Positions 41,561-50,387 of a stretch of 64,000 bases of DNA are shown piece by piece (the stretch's first letter is position 1; the number at the start of each line of letters is the position of its first letter). The stretch spans positions 1,798,001 to 1,862,000 of the forward strand of contig NZ_CP098415.1 of NCBI RefSeq assembly GCF_023702125.1. The letters run 5' to 3'. Both the position numbers and the translations under genes were made by a program. This stretch comes from Halorubrum hochsteinianum. Its GTDB lineage: Archaea; Halobacteriota; Halobacteria; Halobacteriales; Haloferacaceae. The notes beneath the pieces were generated by a model. It did no database searches. It was not told the origin of the DNA and saw only the letters and a list, made by a program, of their open reading frames with translations.

Positions 41561-42562
41561 ATGGGCAAACACGAGCGCGGCTGGGTCGAGGCCACGGAGC
41601 GGCTGACGGCGCGGCTCGCGAACGGCGCGGAGCCGGGCGGCGACCTGATCGACGACGGCCGACGCGACCTCGCCGAGGCGCTCGCGGACCGGCTCCGGAG
41701 CGACTTCCCGGACCGGACCGCGGTGCGACACGCCGGCAACTCCTACGACTCGCTCGGAGACCTCGTCGTCGAGTCGCCAGACGGCGAGACGTTCGTCGAG
41801 GCCAAGTTCGTCGCCAGCGGCGGCACGCGGGCGAACCTCGGGCAGGACACGTTGACCGACTTCGGGCTGTTCAGAGACGCCACCGCGTGGAGCGACTTCC
41901 GCGAGGAGATCGGGTTCCCGGAGGACCGCGAGGCGCTGCTCCGGCAGTTCGACGACTACCCCGACGACGTGCGCGACTGGTCGTACAAGTCGGCGGTGTA
42001 CGACCGGGCGAAACACCTCAAGAACGTCGTCGACGTGTCGCGGGGGCAGAACACGGGGTCGCGCGCCGACGAGGTCCTCGCGGACCCGGACGCCTCGGAG
42101 ACGGAGCGGGAGGCGGCGCGGATCATCGACGAGATACTCGAACTCGACAGGGAGGAGAAGCTGGCGTACTTCGACCACCTCCGCGCGGCGGAGCAGGACC
42201 CCCGGGCCATCGAGACGTTCGCGCACCTGATCGTCTGCGGCTACCACACCGCTGACGCGCTCGAAGCGCACTTCGACCGCGACCTCGACGAGATCAAGCG
42301 GCTGATCGAGACGGACGCCTACCGCCTCTACGAGGTGAACAGGAACACCGGAGCGGTGACCGTCGAGAACCCGGCGGATCTCCTCGCGGGCTTCGAGTGG
42401 AGGGACACGCGGATCGAAATCCCGGAGGACGGCACCTCCGTGAGCGTCGTGACCGGACCGCCGGACGACCGGCGGCGCGTGCTCAACATCGCGTACAACT
42501 GGAAGAACAAGTTCCAGGGGATCCAGACGCCGTCGATGAACGTGTTCGTCCCCGAGGCGTAA
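41561..42562 (+). CDS. Orphan PD-(D/E)XK-like protein
   Basis: The 333-residue protein has YDSLGDLVVESPDGETFVEAKF at about residues 62-83. The D...E-x-K spacing matches the catalytic core of PD-(D/E)XK nucleases. The centre is helical and rich in charged residues (YKSAVYDRAKHLKNVVDVSR) and the C-terminus has LNIAYNWKNKFQGIQTPS. No methyltransferase is adjacent, so it is not an ordinary restriction-modification pair. Homologues appear to be restricted to haloarchaea, from memory. A nuclease activity is inferred from the motif only. Confidence 0.5.
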   Translation: MGKHERGWVEATERLTARLANGAEPGGDLIDDGRRDLAEALADRLRSDFPDRTAVRHAGNSYDSLGDLVVESPDGETFVEAKFVASGGTRANLGQDTLTDFGLFRDATAWSDFREEIGFPEDREALLRQFDDYPDDVRDWSYKSAVYDRAKHLKNVVDVSRGQNTGSRADEVLADPDASETEREAARIIDEILELDREEKLAYFDHLRAAEQDPRAIETFAHLIVCGYHTADALEAHFDRDLDEIKRLIETDAYRLYEVNRNTGAVTVENPADLLAGFEWRDTRIEIPEDGTSVSVVTGPPDDRRRVLNIAYNWKNKFQGIQTPSMNVFVPEA

Positions 42563-42686
42563 ATCGAGAGGCCGGTCCGCGCCGACGGCGTCGGCCCGCC
42601 CGGTTCGAGACGCATCAGCCCTGTGTCGCCCTCGGTCCGTGCGGGTTCGGACACCCTTTTTTCTCGGCGGACCGACGACCGAATCG

Positions 42687-43445
42687 ATGTCATTCGAACC
42701 GACGGCGCTCGACGGAGAGGTCGCGATCGTCACCGGCGCTTCCTCCGGCATCGGCGCGGCGACCGCGGAGGCGCTCGCGGACGCCGGGGCCAGCGTGGCC
42801 GTGGCCGCCCGCCGCGAGGCGGCGCTCGAAACGGTGGCCGACCGCATCGAGGCGGACGGCGGGGAGGCGCTCGTCGTCCCGACCGACGTCACCGACGAGG
42901 CGGCGGTCGAGGACCTGATCGAAACGACCGTCGACGAGTTCGGCCGACTGGACGTGCTCGTCAACAACGCCGGCGTCATGCTGCTGGAGGCGGTCGAGGA
43001 CGCCGACACGGACAACTGGCGGCAGATGGTCGAGGTGAACCTCCTCGGGCTGATGAACGCCACCCACGCCGCTCTGCCGGTCATGCAGGAACAGGGCGGC
43101 GGCCACGTCGTCCACGTCTCCTCGGTTGCCGGGCGGCGGGCCTCCGCGACCGCCAGCGGCTACAACGCCACCAAGTTCGGCGTCAACGGATTCACGGAGG
43201 CGTTCCGCCAGGAGGTCGCCGCCGACGGCATCCGCACCACCGTCGTCGAGCCCGGACTGGTCGAGACGGAGCTACAGGAGCACATCCCCGACGAGGAGAT
43301 CCGCGAGCAGACCGAGGAGTGGGTCGGGTCGCTCGACGCGCTCCAGCCGGAAGACATCGCGCGGTCGATCCGGTTCGCCGTCGCCCAGCCCGCCCACGTG
43401 AGCCTCAACGAACTGCTGATCCGGCCGACCGAACAGGAGCGCTGA
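42687..43445 (+). CDS. Short-chain dehydrogenase/reductase
   Basis: The 252-residue classical SDR has the cofactor motif VTGASSGIGAATAEALADAG, the VNNAGV motif, the catalytic Ser in VHVSSVAGRRAS and the Y-x3-K in YNATKFGVNGF, then VEPGLVETEL. An Arg pair after the second strand (AARREAAL) favours NADP(H). Its substrate is unknown. It is followed by a 17-bp tandem repeat. Confidence 0.9.
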   Translation: MSFEPTALDGEVAIVTGASSGIGAATAEALADAGASVAVAARREAALETVADRIEADGGEALVVPTDVTDEAAVEDLIETTVDEFGRLDVLVNNAGVMLLEAVEDADTDNWRQMVEVNLLGLMNATHAALPVMQEQGGGHVVHVSSVAGRRASATASGYNATKFGVNGFTEAFRQEVAADGIRTTVVEPGLVETELQEHIPDEEIREQTEEWVGSLDALQPEDIARSIRFAVAQPAHVSLNELLIRPTEQER

Positions 43446-43453
43446 ATCGGGAG

Positions 43454-43518
43454 ACCGACCGAGCGCCCGGACCGACCGAGCGCCCGGACCGACCGAGCGC
43501 CCGGACCGACCGAGCGTC
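43454..43518. repeat. 17-bp tandem repeat, nearly four copies
   Basis: The unit ACCGACCGAGCGCCCGG is repeated at 43454-43470, 43471-43487 and 43488-43504, with a partial fourth copy to about 43518. It lies between two oxidoreductase genes. Confidence 0.85.
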
Positions 43519-43654
43519 TGATCGCCGGGGGCGACGGGTGCGCTCTACGAGTGCGCTCGGCCGGTCGGGATCCCCCGCCGACTTGTCGGTGTCGGTGGCG
43601 GCGAGGGGGTTGGCGAGCCGTGGGCGCATACCCGTCCGGCCCCGATCGTCGGCC

Positions 43655-44671
43655 ATGCGAGCCTACGAGGTTCAGGAGGAGACGACGGACTACGAGGGAG
43701 TCGTCGAGGTCGAGCGGGAGCGCCCCGAACCGGCGGCCGACGAGGCGCAGATCCGGATTCACGCGGCGTCGCTCAACTACCGCGACCTCGCGATCGCCGA
43801 CGAGGGCCTGACGTATCCGGGCGCGGAGCTTCCCGTCATCCCGTTCTCGGACGGGGCGGGCGAGGTCGTCGCGGTCGGGGAGGACGTCGACCTGCTCTCC
43901 GCCGGCGACCGCGTCGCGACGCCGTTCGCTCCCGACTGGCTCGACGGCGAGTACGCGCCCGAGAAGGGGGCCCGAACCACCGGCGGGAACATCGACGGCG
44001 CGCTCGCGGAGTACGTCACCTTCCCCGCGGCGAGTCTCACGACGCTCCCCGACCACCTCTCGTACGAGGAGGGGGCCTGCCTCTCGTGTGCGGGGCTCAC
44101 CGCGTGGCGGTCGCTCGTCGAGGACGGCGGGCTCTCGGCCGGCGAGACGGTGCTCGCGCTCGGGACGGGCGGCGTCGCGACGTTCGCGCTCCAGTTCGCC
44201 GAGGACCACGGGGCCCGGACGGTCGTCACCTCCTCCAGCGACGACAAGCTGGCGACCGCCCGCGAGCTGGGTGCCGACGTGACGATCAACTACGAGGAGA
44301 CGCCGGAGTGGGGCGACGCCGTCGCCGAGTCGACCGGCGGCGTCGACCACGTCGTCGAGGTCGGCGGCGCGGGGACCCTCCAGCAGTCGCTCGACGCCGC
44401 GGCCCCGGGCGGTCACGTCCACCTCATCGGCGTCCTCGCCGGCGGCGAGGGGCGCGTCCACCCCGGCCCGATCCTCGGCAAGGGGCTGACGGTCGAGGGC
44501 GTGATGGGCGTGGGCAGTCAGGCGATGTTCGAGCGCATGACCGACGCGCTGGCGGCGACGGGCACGACGCCGGTCGTCGACAGCGTCTTCCGGTTCGACG
44601 AGGTCCGCGAGGCGTACCGGTACGTCGAGCGCGGCGAGCATCAGGGGAAGGTCGTCGTCTCGCTCGACTGA
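43655..44671 (+). CDS. Zinc-independent alcohol dehydrogenase-like MDR protein
   Basis: The 338-residue protein has LNYRDLAIADEGLTYPG, VIPFSDGAGEVVAVGEDVD, CLSCAGLTAWRSL and the dinucleotide motif VLALGTGGVATFALQFAED. It resembles the quinone-reductase and crotonyl-reductase branch. The structural zinc lobe is absent. The ATG at 43655 gives the normal length. It probably reduces an unsaturated carbonyl with NADPH, but the substrate is unknown. Confidence 0.88.
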   Translation: MRAYEVQEETTDYEGVVEVERERPEPAADEAQIRIHAASLNYRDLAIADEGLTYPGAELPVIPFSDGAGEVVAVGEDVDLLSAGDRVATPFAPDWLDGEYAPEKGARTTGGNIDGALAEYVTFPAASLTTLPDHLSYEEGACLSCAGLTAWRSLVEDGGLSAGETVLALGTGGVATFALQFAEDHGARTVVTSSSDDKLATARELGADVTINYEETPEWGDAVAESTGGVDHVVEVGGAGTLQQSLDAAAPGGHVHLIGVLAGGEGRVHPGPILGKGLTVEGVMGVGSQAMFERMTDALAATGTTPVVDSVFRFDEVREAYRYVERGEHQGKVVVSLD

Positions 44672-44722
44672 CCGGGTCGGATCGACCCGCACCCTTTTGC
44701 GCTCGGACGCCAAGGGTCAGGT

Positions 44723-45661
44723 ATGCAACGCGGCCGCCGGAAGCCGGACTGGCTGAAGTCGCGCCCGCCGTCCGGGAGTCGGTTCACCGAGATCAAGTCC
44801 ACCCTCCGCGACCACGACCTCCACACGGTCTGCGAGGAGGCGAACTGCCCGAACATGGGCGAGTGCTGGTCGGGGAACGACGGGCCGGGCACGGCGACGT
44901 TCATGCTCATGGGCGACCGCTGCTCGCGCGGCTGTAACTTCTGTGACGTCGAGACCGGGGGGATGGAACCGCTCGACCCCGACGAGCCGGCGAACGTCGC
45001 CGACGCGGTCGCGGAGATCGGGCTCGACTACGTCGTCCTCACCTCCGTCGACCGCGACGACCTCGCGGACGGCGGGTCGGCGCACTTCGCCGAGACGATC
45101 CGGGCGATCAAGCGCCGCGACCCGGAGGTGCTCGTCGAGACGCTCATCCCGGACTTCGGCGGCGACCCCGATGCAGTCCGCCGGATCATCGACGCGGAGC
45201 CGGACGTGATCGCGCACAACGTCGAGACCGTCGAGCGGCTCCAGTGGCCGGTGCGGGACCGCCGCGCGAACTACGAGCAGTCCCTGTCGGTCCTCGATCA
45301 GGTCGACCTCGAGTCCGACATCCACACGAAGACGAGCCTCATGCTCGGCGTCGGCGAGTACGACCACGAGGTGTACCGGACGCTCGGCGACCTCCGCGAG
45401 GTCGGCGTCGACGTGGTCACGTTCGGCCAGTACCTCCAACCCTCGCGGTCCCACCTCGACGTCTTCGAGTACGTCCACCCCGACGTCTTCGAGACGTGGC
45501 GGCGGGTCGCGGAGGAGGAGTTCGACTTCCTCTACTGCGCGTCGGGCGCGATGGTCCGGTCGTCGTACAAGGCCGGCGAACTGTTCGTCGAGGCGCTCGT
45601 CCGCGAGGGTCGGTCGCCAGAGGACGCGCGTCGCCACGCGCGGGCCGCGGGCGGCGACTGA
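44723..45661 (+). CDS. lipA: Lipoyl synthase
   Basis: The 312-residue radical-SAM enzyme inserts two sulfur atoms into octanoyl groups. It has the auxiliary cluster motif CEEANCPNMGECW, the radical-SAM motif CSRGCNFCDV, and the conserved DVETGGMEPLDPDEP and TFGQYLQPSRSHL. All cysteines are present. It works with lipoate-dependent 2-oxoacid dehydrogenases, whose genes are not in this window. No lipoyl transferase lies next to it. Confidence 0.96.
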   Translation: MQRGRRKPDWLKSRPPSGSRFTEIKSTLRDHDLHTVCEEANCPNMGECWSGNDGPGTATFMLMGDRCSRGCNFCDVETGGMEPLDPDEPANVADAVAEIGLDYVVLTSVDRDDLADGGSAHFAETIRAIKRRDPEVLVETLIPDFGGDPDAVRRIIDAEPDVIAHNVETVERLQWPVRDRRANYEQSLSVLDQVDLESDIHTKTSLMLGVGEYDHEVYRTLGDLREVGVDVVTFGQYLQPSRSHLDVFEYVHPDVFETWRRVAEEEFDFLYCASGAMVRSSYKAGELFVEALVREGRSPEDARRHARAAGGD

Positions 45662-45744
45662 ACCGCGGGCGGCGACGACCGCGGCGGTGCGTGGAACCGT
45701 TCCCGTCTCCCGACAGCTGTCAGGCGCTTTCGACGTTTTGACGA

Positions 45745-45756
45745 TTGTTCGAACAA
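45745..45756. promoter_or_regulatory. Palindrome upstream of the liv operon
   Basis: TTGTTCGAACAA is a perfect 12-bp palindrome. It lies just upstream of a TATA-like TTATTTA (about 45761) and 50 bp before the livH ATG. It could be an activator or Lrp-type binding site. Confidence 0.5.
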
Positions 45757-45805
45757 CGAGTTATTTACCTCTCGGTGACTCACCCTGCGTCAGTGAGACG
45801 CACAC

Positions 45806-46927
45806 ATGGGAACAACTGACTCGTCGATCGTCGACGCCGCACGGGCCCGGCCGGGTCTCCTCTTCGTCGTCCTTCTCGGCGGCCTACTCCTCGTCGACCT
45901 CGCGGCGAAGCTCGGAGGGGTCGGTCTCGGCCCGATCGGGGGGTCGGTCTCGGTCGACCGACTCGGCTCGAACCTCTGGAACGGCGTCGTCATCGGGCTC
46001 GTGATCGGACTGGCCGGAATCGGGCTCTCGATGACGTACAGCATCCTCTCGTTCGCGAACTTCTCGCACGGCGACCTCGTCAGCGTCGGCGCGTTCTCGG
46101 GTTGGGGCGTCGCCTTCCTGATCGCCGGATTCGGCGATGTGCCAATTCGCGCGCTCTTGACCGTCCGGGACGCCGGGAACGCCTCGCCGGGTGACATCGG
46201 CGCGCACATCCTCTCGACGCCCGGCGCGATCCTCGTCGGACTGGTCGCCGCGTTCGTCGTCACCGCGCTGCTCGCGGTGGCGCTCGACCGGGCGTTCTAC
46301 AAGCCGATGCGCGACCGCGACGGCATCTCGCTGCTCATCGCCTCCATCGGCGCGGCGCTGATCGTGCGCTACCTGCTCCAGTTCGGCTACGGCTCCGACC
46401 GGCGGGGCGTGACCGCCAGCGTCGAGCAGTCGAACCTCGCGTTCGGTCCCCTCGGGATATCGGTGAACGCGCACGAACTCACCATCCTCGTGGCCGCGGT
46501 CGGACTGATGCTCGCGATGCACGCCATGCTCCAGCACACGAAGCTCGGCACGGCGATGCGCGCGATGGCCGACAACAAGGACCTCGCGCTCATCACCGGG
46601 ATCCCGGCCGAGCGCGTCGTCACCGCGACGTGGATCATCGGCGGCGGGCTCGCGGGCGCGTCCGGCTACCTCTACGTCCTGCTCCGCGGCACGATCCAGT
46701 TCGACTTCGGCTGGCTCCTCCTCCTCCTCATCTTCGCGGCCGTGATCCTGGGCGGGATCGGCTCCGTCTACGGGGCCATCGTCGGCGGACTGGTCATCGG
46801 GGTCGTGTTCACCACCTCGACGATCTGGATCCCGTCCGACTTCAATCAGGCCGCGGCGTTCGCCGTGATGATCCTGATGCTGCTCCTTCGCCCCGAGGGG
46901 CTGTTCGGAGGTGTTTCGACCGCATGA
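45806..46927 (+). CDS. livH: Branched-chain amino acid ABC transporter permease LivH
   Basis: The 373-residue membrane protein has about eight helices and the LivH signatures GIGLSMTYSILSFANFSHGD near the N-terminus, ALIVRYLLQFGYGSD and MADNKDLALITGIPAERVV (the EAA-type cytoplasmic loop). It forms the heterodimeric channel with LivM. It begins the livHMGF operon; its stop overlaps the livM start by 4 nt. Confidence 0.94.
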   Translation: MGTTDSSIVDAARARPGLLFVVLLGGLLLVDLAAKLGGVGLGPIGGSVSVDRLGSNLWNGVVIGLVIGLAGIGLSMTYSILSFANFSHGDLVSVGAFSGWGVAFLIAGFGDVPIRALLTVRDAGNASPGDIGAHILSTPGAILVGLVAAFVVTALLAVALDRAFYKPMRDRDGISLLIASIGAALIVRYLLQFGYGSDRRGVTASVEQSNLAFGPLGISVNAHELTILVAAVGLMLAMHAMLQHTKLGTAMRAMADNKDLALITGIPAERVVTATWIIGGGLAGASGYLYVLLRGTIQFDFGWLLLLLIFAAVILGGIGSVYGAIVGGLVIGVVFTTSTIWIPSDFNQAAAFAVMILMLLLRPEGLFGGVSTA

Positions 46928-48249
46928 GCGACGCAGACTCGGCCGCTCCGGAGCCCGACGCGCCCGACAGCGCCACGGCGGCGGTGATCGCGGCCGCGAA
47001 GGAGAGCGACTTCGCGCTCGTCGTCGGGACGCTGCTCGCCATCTACGCGGCCGCGGCGCTGCTCTCGTTCACCGACGGTCTCAACAGCGTCGTCGGACTC
47101 ATGGAGACGCTGACGTTCCTCGGCCTCGTCTACGCGCTCACCGCGCTCGCCTTGAACCTCCAGTGGGGCTACACCGGGCTGTTCAACATCGGCGTCGCCG
47201 GCTTCATGGCCGTCGGCGTGTACACGATGGGAATGGTCGTCCGGTCGCCGGACCCGGCCTTCGGCCCCCCCGGACTGGGGCTCCCGCTCCCGGTCGGTAT
47301 CCTCGCCGGGATGGGGATGGCGGCGCTGCTCGGGGGAATCGCGGCGCTGCCGGCGCTCCGGCTCAAGGCCGACTACCTCGCGATCGTGACGCTCGGCCTC
47401 TCCGAGATCATCCGGCTCTCGCTGCAGTCGAGCGCCTTCGACAACTTCCTGCGCGACGCGATCGGTGCCGGGACGGGCGGCGGCCGCGGGATGGGAATGC
47501 CGGACAACCCCGTCCGCGGCTTGTTCTTAGTCGACGGACAGGCGGGGAACCCGACCGCGCTCGGCGACCTCGTCTTCGGGATATTCGGGACCGACGGGCT
47601 GGGGATCTCGCACACCATCCTCATCGGCTGGGGGTACATCGCCGTCCTCGCCGGCTTCCTCGTCGGCTTCTACCTCCTGCTCGAACGCCTCGGCCGCTCG
47701 CCGTTCGGGCGGACGATGAAGGCGATCCGCGAGGACGAACTCGTCGCCAACTCGCTGGGCAAGGACGTGAACCTCGTGAAGATCAAGGTGTTCGTCATCG
47801 GCTGCGCGCTGATGGGCCTCGCCGGCATCCTCTGGTTCGGCAGTCAGGGCAACGTCTCGCCCACGCCGCAGTTCCGGCCGCTGCTCACGTTCTACGTGTT
47901 CATCGCGGTGATCATCGGCGGCTCCGGGTCGAACACCGGCTCCGTCCTCGGCGGCATCGTCTTCGCCGCGGTGCTGTTCGAGGGGCCGCGGCGCGTCGGC
48001 GGGGCCGTCCGCGGGCTCATCGACGCCGAGACGCCCAGCTCCTTCGCTGACGCGCTCGTCACGCTGGACCCGGTGACGCTCCTCGCGTACGCGACCGAAA
48101 ACGTCGCGCCGCTCCAGTTCGTCTTCCTCGGCCTCGTCTTAGTGTTCATCATCCACCGGCGGCCGGAGGGGGTCCTCGGCGACCGGATCGAGACGGCCGC
48201 GGCCGTCGACCTCTCCGAGCGGCCCGCCGGAGGTGAGTCCGATGAGTAG
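46924..48249 (+). CDS. livM: Branched-chain amino acid ABC transporter permease LivM
   Basis: The 441-residue permease has TALALNLQWGYTGLFNIGVA, ALRLKADYLAIVTLGLSEII and GRTMKAIREDELVANSLGKD (the EAA-type loop), and about ten helices. It is translationally coupled to livH (ATGA) and its end overlaps livG. The acidic N-terminal extension is typical of haloarchaea. Confidence 0.94.
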   Translation: MSDADSAAPEPDAPDSATAAVIAAAKESDFALVVGTLLAIYAAAALLSFTDGLNSVVGLMETLTFLGLVYALTALALNLQWGYTGLFNIGVAGFMAVGVYTMGMVVRSPDPAFGPPGLGLPLPVGILAGMGMAALLGGIAALPALRLKADYLAIVTLGLSEIIRLSLQSSAFDNFLRDAIGAGTGGGRGMGMPDNPVRGLFLVDGQAGNPTALGDLVFGIFGTDGLGISHTILIGWGYIAVLAGFLVGFYLLLERLGRSPFGRTMKAIREDELVANSLGKDVNLVKIKVFVIGCALMGLAGILWFGSQGNVSPTPQFRPLLTFYVFIAVIIGGSGSNTGSVLGGIVFAAVLFEGPRRVGGAVRGLIDAETPSSFADALVTLDPVTLLAYATENVAPLQFVFLGLVLVFIIHRRPEGVLGDRIETAAAVDLSERPAGGESDE

Positions 48250-49162
48250 CGACGCCCCCGATCCGAACGATCCGGCCGACGTCGCCGATGCGAGCGACGT
48301 CGCCGACGCCGTGGACGCGTCGGCCCCGGCCGCCGACGAACCGGAGGCGAATGACGGCGAGGTCGAGGAGGCGGCGAAACGCGTGCCGTCCGGGTCGCCC
48401 CCGCTCCGCGTCGAGGGGCTGGTGAAGCGGTTCGGCGGCGTCACCGCCGTCGACGGGGCCTCCTTCGAGGTCGAGTCCGGGTCGCTCACCGGGCTCATCG
48501 GCCCGAACGGCGCGGGGAAGTCGACCACGTTCAACTGTATCACCGGCGTCCACGAGCCGACCGCCGGGACGGTGTCCTTCCAGGGCGAGGACGTGACGGG
48601 GCTCAAACCGTACCAGATCGCGCGGAAGGGGCTGGTTCGGACGTTCCAGATCGCCCGGGAGCTCTCCGAGATGACCGTCTTGGAGAACCTGATGCTCGCG
48701 CCGCAGGGACAGCTCGGCGAGTCCGCGATCCGCGCGGTGACGCCCGGCCTCCGCGGCGCGGTCGTCGAGGAGGAGACGGCGCTGCGCGAGCGCGCCTGGG
48801 AGACGCTGGAGTTCTTCGAGATCGATCACCTCGCGCACGAGCACGCGGGGAACCTCTCCGGCGGGCAGCGGAAGCTGCTGGAGATGGCCCGCGTGCTGAT
48901 GACCGACCCCGAGATGGTGCTGCTCGACGAGCCGCTCGCCGGGGTCAACCCGACCTTAGAGGAGAAGCTGTTGGACCGGATCCACGACCTGCGCGCGGAC
49001 GGCTACACCTTCCTGCTCGTCGAACACGACATGGACGTCATCATGGACAACTGCGAACGCGTCATCGTCATGCATCAGGGAAGCGTGCTCGCCGAGGGGA
49101 CCGGCGACGAGATACGGAACGACGAGCGGGTCATCGAGGCGTACCTGGGGGAGGACCTATGA
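48242..49162 (+). CDS. livG: Branched-chain amino acid ABC transporter ATP-binding protein LivG
   Basis: The 306-residue ATPase has a Walker A (GLIGPNGAGKSTTF), a Q loop, the signature LSGGQRKLLEMAR and a Walker B (EMVLLDEPLAGVNP). An acidic leader of about 50 residues precedes the domain. I chose the ATG at 48242, 3 codons after a possible GTG. It overlaps livM and livF. Confidence 0.94.
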   Translation: MSSDAPDPNDPADVADASDVADAVDASAPAADEPEANDGEVEEAAKRVPSGSPPLRVEGLVKRFGGVTAVDGASFEVESGSLTGLIGPNGAGKSTTFNCITGVHEPTAGTVSFQGEDVTGLKPYQIARKGLVRTFQIARELSEMTVLENLMLAPQGQLGESAIRAVTPGLRGAVVEEETALRERAWETLEFFEIDHLAHEHAGNLSGGQRKLLEMARVLMTDPEMVLLDEPLAGVNPTLEEKLLDRIHDLRADGYTFLLVEHDMDVIMDNCERVIVMHQGSVLAEGTGDEIRNDERVIEAYLGEDL

Positions 49163-50022
49163 GCGCCGACGACGCGAACGACGACATCGCGGATCCGCCC
49201 GAGACGACCGAACCCGGGGCGGAGAGCGACGGCCCGCCGACCGAATCCGGGGCGGAGAGCGGCGACTCGCCCACCGACGCCGAGGTCAGCGCGGGGACGG
49301 ACCACGCGCTCGGCGGCGACGCGATCCTGCGGATCCGCGACCTCGACGCCGGCTACGGCGACCTCCAGATCCTCTCGGACGTGGTCCTCGACGTCGCCGA
49401 CGAGGAGTACGTCACCATCGTCGGCCCGAACGGGGCCGGCAAGTCGACGGTGATGAAGACGGTCTTCGGGCTCACGACCCACATGGGCGGCACCGTCGAG
49501 TTCGAGGGCGAGCCGATCCACGGGCTCGCGCCCGAGCAGATCATCCGCGAGGGGATCGGGTTCGTCCCGCAGAACGACAACGTCTTCCCCGGACTCAGCG
49601 TCCGCGAGAACCTGGAGATGGGCGCGTACATCCTCGACGAGGTGCCCGAAGACCAGATCGAGACGATCTACGACCGGTTCCCCATCCTCCGCGAGCGCAG
49701 CGAGCAGAAGGCGGGGACGCTCTCCGGCGGTCAGCGGCAGATGGTGGCGATGGGGCGGGCGCTCATGCTCGACCCCGACCTCCTGCTGCTCGACGAGCCG
49801 TCGGCGGGGCTCGCGCCCGACCTCGTCGACGACATGTTCGACCGGATCGACCGGATCAACGACTCGGGGACGGCGGTGCTGATGGTCGAGCAGAACGCGA
49901 AGGAGGCGCTCCGCCGCTGCGACCGCGGCTACGTGCTGGTGAACGGCGGGAACCGGTACACCGACCGCGGCGACGTGCTGCTCGCCGACGAGGACGTGCG
50001 GCGCGACTTCCTCGGCGGATAA
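49159..50022 (+). CDS. livF: Branched-chain amino acid ABC transporter ATP-binding protein LivF
   Basis: The 287-residue ATPase has Walker A (TIVGPNGAGKSTVMKTVF), the signature LSGGQRQMVAMGRAL and Walker B (DLLLLDEPSAGLAP). It is the last gene of livHMGF and overlaps livG by 4 nt. Its acidic N-terminal extension has a short duplicated segment (PTESGAESG-like). Confidence 0.94.
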   Translation: MSADDANDDIADPPETTEPGAESDGPPTESGAESGDSPTDAEVSAGTDHALGGDAILRIRDLDAGYGDLQILSDVVLDVADEEYVTIVGPNGAGKSTVMKTVFGLTTHMGGTVEFEGEPIHGLAPEQIIREGIGFVPQNDNVFPGLSVRENLEMGAYILDEVPEDQIETIYDRFPILRERSEQKAGTLSGGQRQMVAMGRALMLDPDLLLLDEPSAGLAPDLVDDMFDRIDRINDSGTAVLMVEQNAKEALRRCDRGYVLVNGGNRYTDRGDVLLADEDVRRDFLGG

Positions 50023-50387
50023 GCGTCCGTACTCGGGTGTCGTCGGCGGTCGACTGCGGATCGGTTTTGTCGATGTCTCGGCCGTACGGCGCTGTCTGTC
50101 GTAAAACGCTGATCGACGTGACCGAGACCGCCGAAGCCCCAACCGTGAGGCGGGCGCACGCTCGCTGCGGTCCTTACTTCGCCTGCGCCCGCCTCACGGC
50201 TGCCCCTTCGAGTCCCACCCCGCACAGCCCCGCACCTCACGCCTCCCCAGCCTCGCGGCTCCCTTCGGTCGCCGCGTCCCTCGCGCGTGCTGTCTCGCGG
50301 CCGCCTTCGGCGGCACGCTCGCAGGCACGCGCCACCGCATCGGCTGGCGGGCGAAAAATCGGAGAAGAGTTCAGTTCGGGCGGATCC
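50023..50387. other. Convergent intergenic region with repeat copy B
   Basis: No gene is supported. The region separates livF from the convergent binding-protein gene and carries the structured repeat at 50224-50347. Left of it is an inverted stretch with CGTGAGGCGGGCGCA and TGCGCCCGCCTCACG (about 50144-50197), a strong hairpin that may end transcription from either side. Confidence 0.55.
50224..50347 (-). repeat. Dispersed structured intergenic repeat, copy B
   Basis: In reverse complement it reads CGGTGGCGCGTGCCTGCGAG, then a stem-loop (TGCCGCC-GAA-GGCGGC), then CAGCACGCGCGAGGG, another stem-loop and GCGAGGCTGGGGAGGCGTGA. It shares all fixed blocks with copy A at 35886-36015 but has different paired stems. 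Confidence 0.75.

Noticed and set aside
43441-43530. 17-bp direct repeats as a replication-origin iteron array
   Set aside because: No orc1/cdc6 or Rep gene lies nearby and the repeats are very G+C-rich and contiguous.
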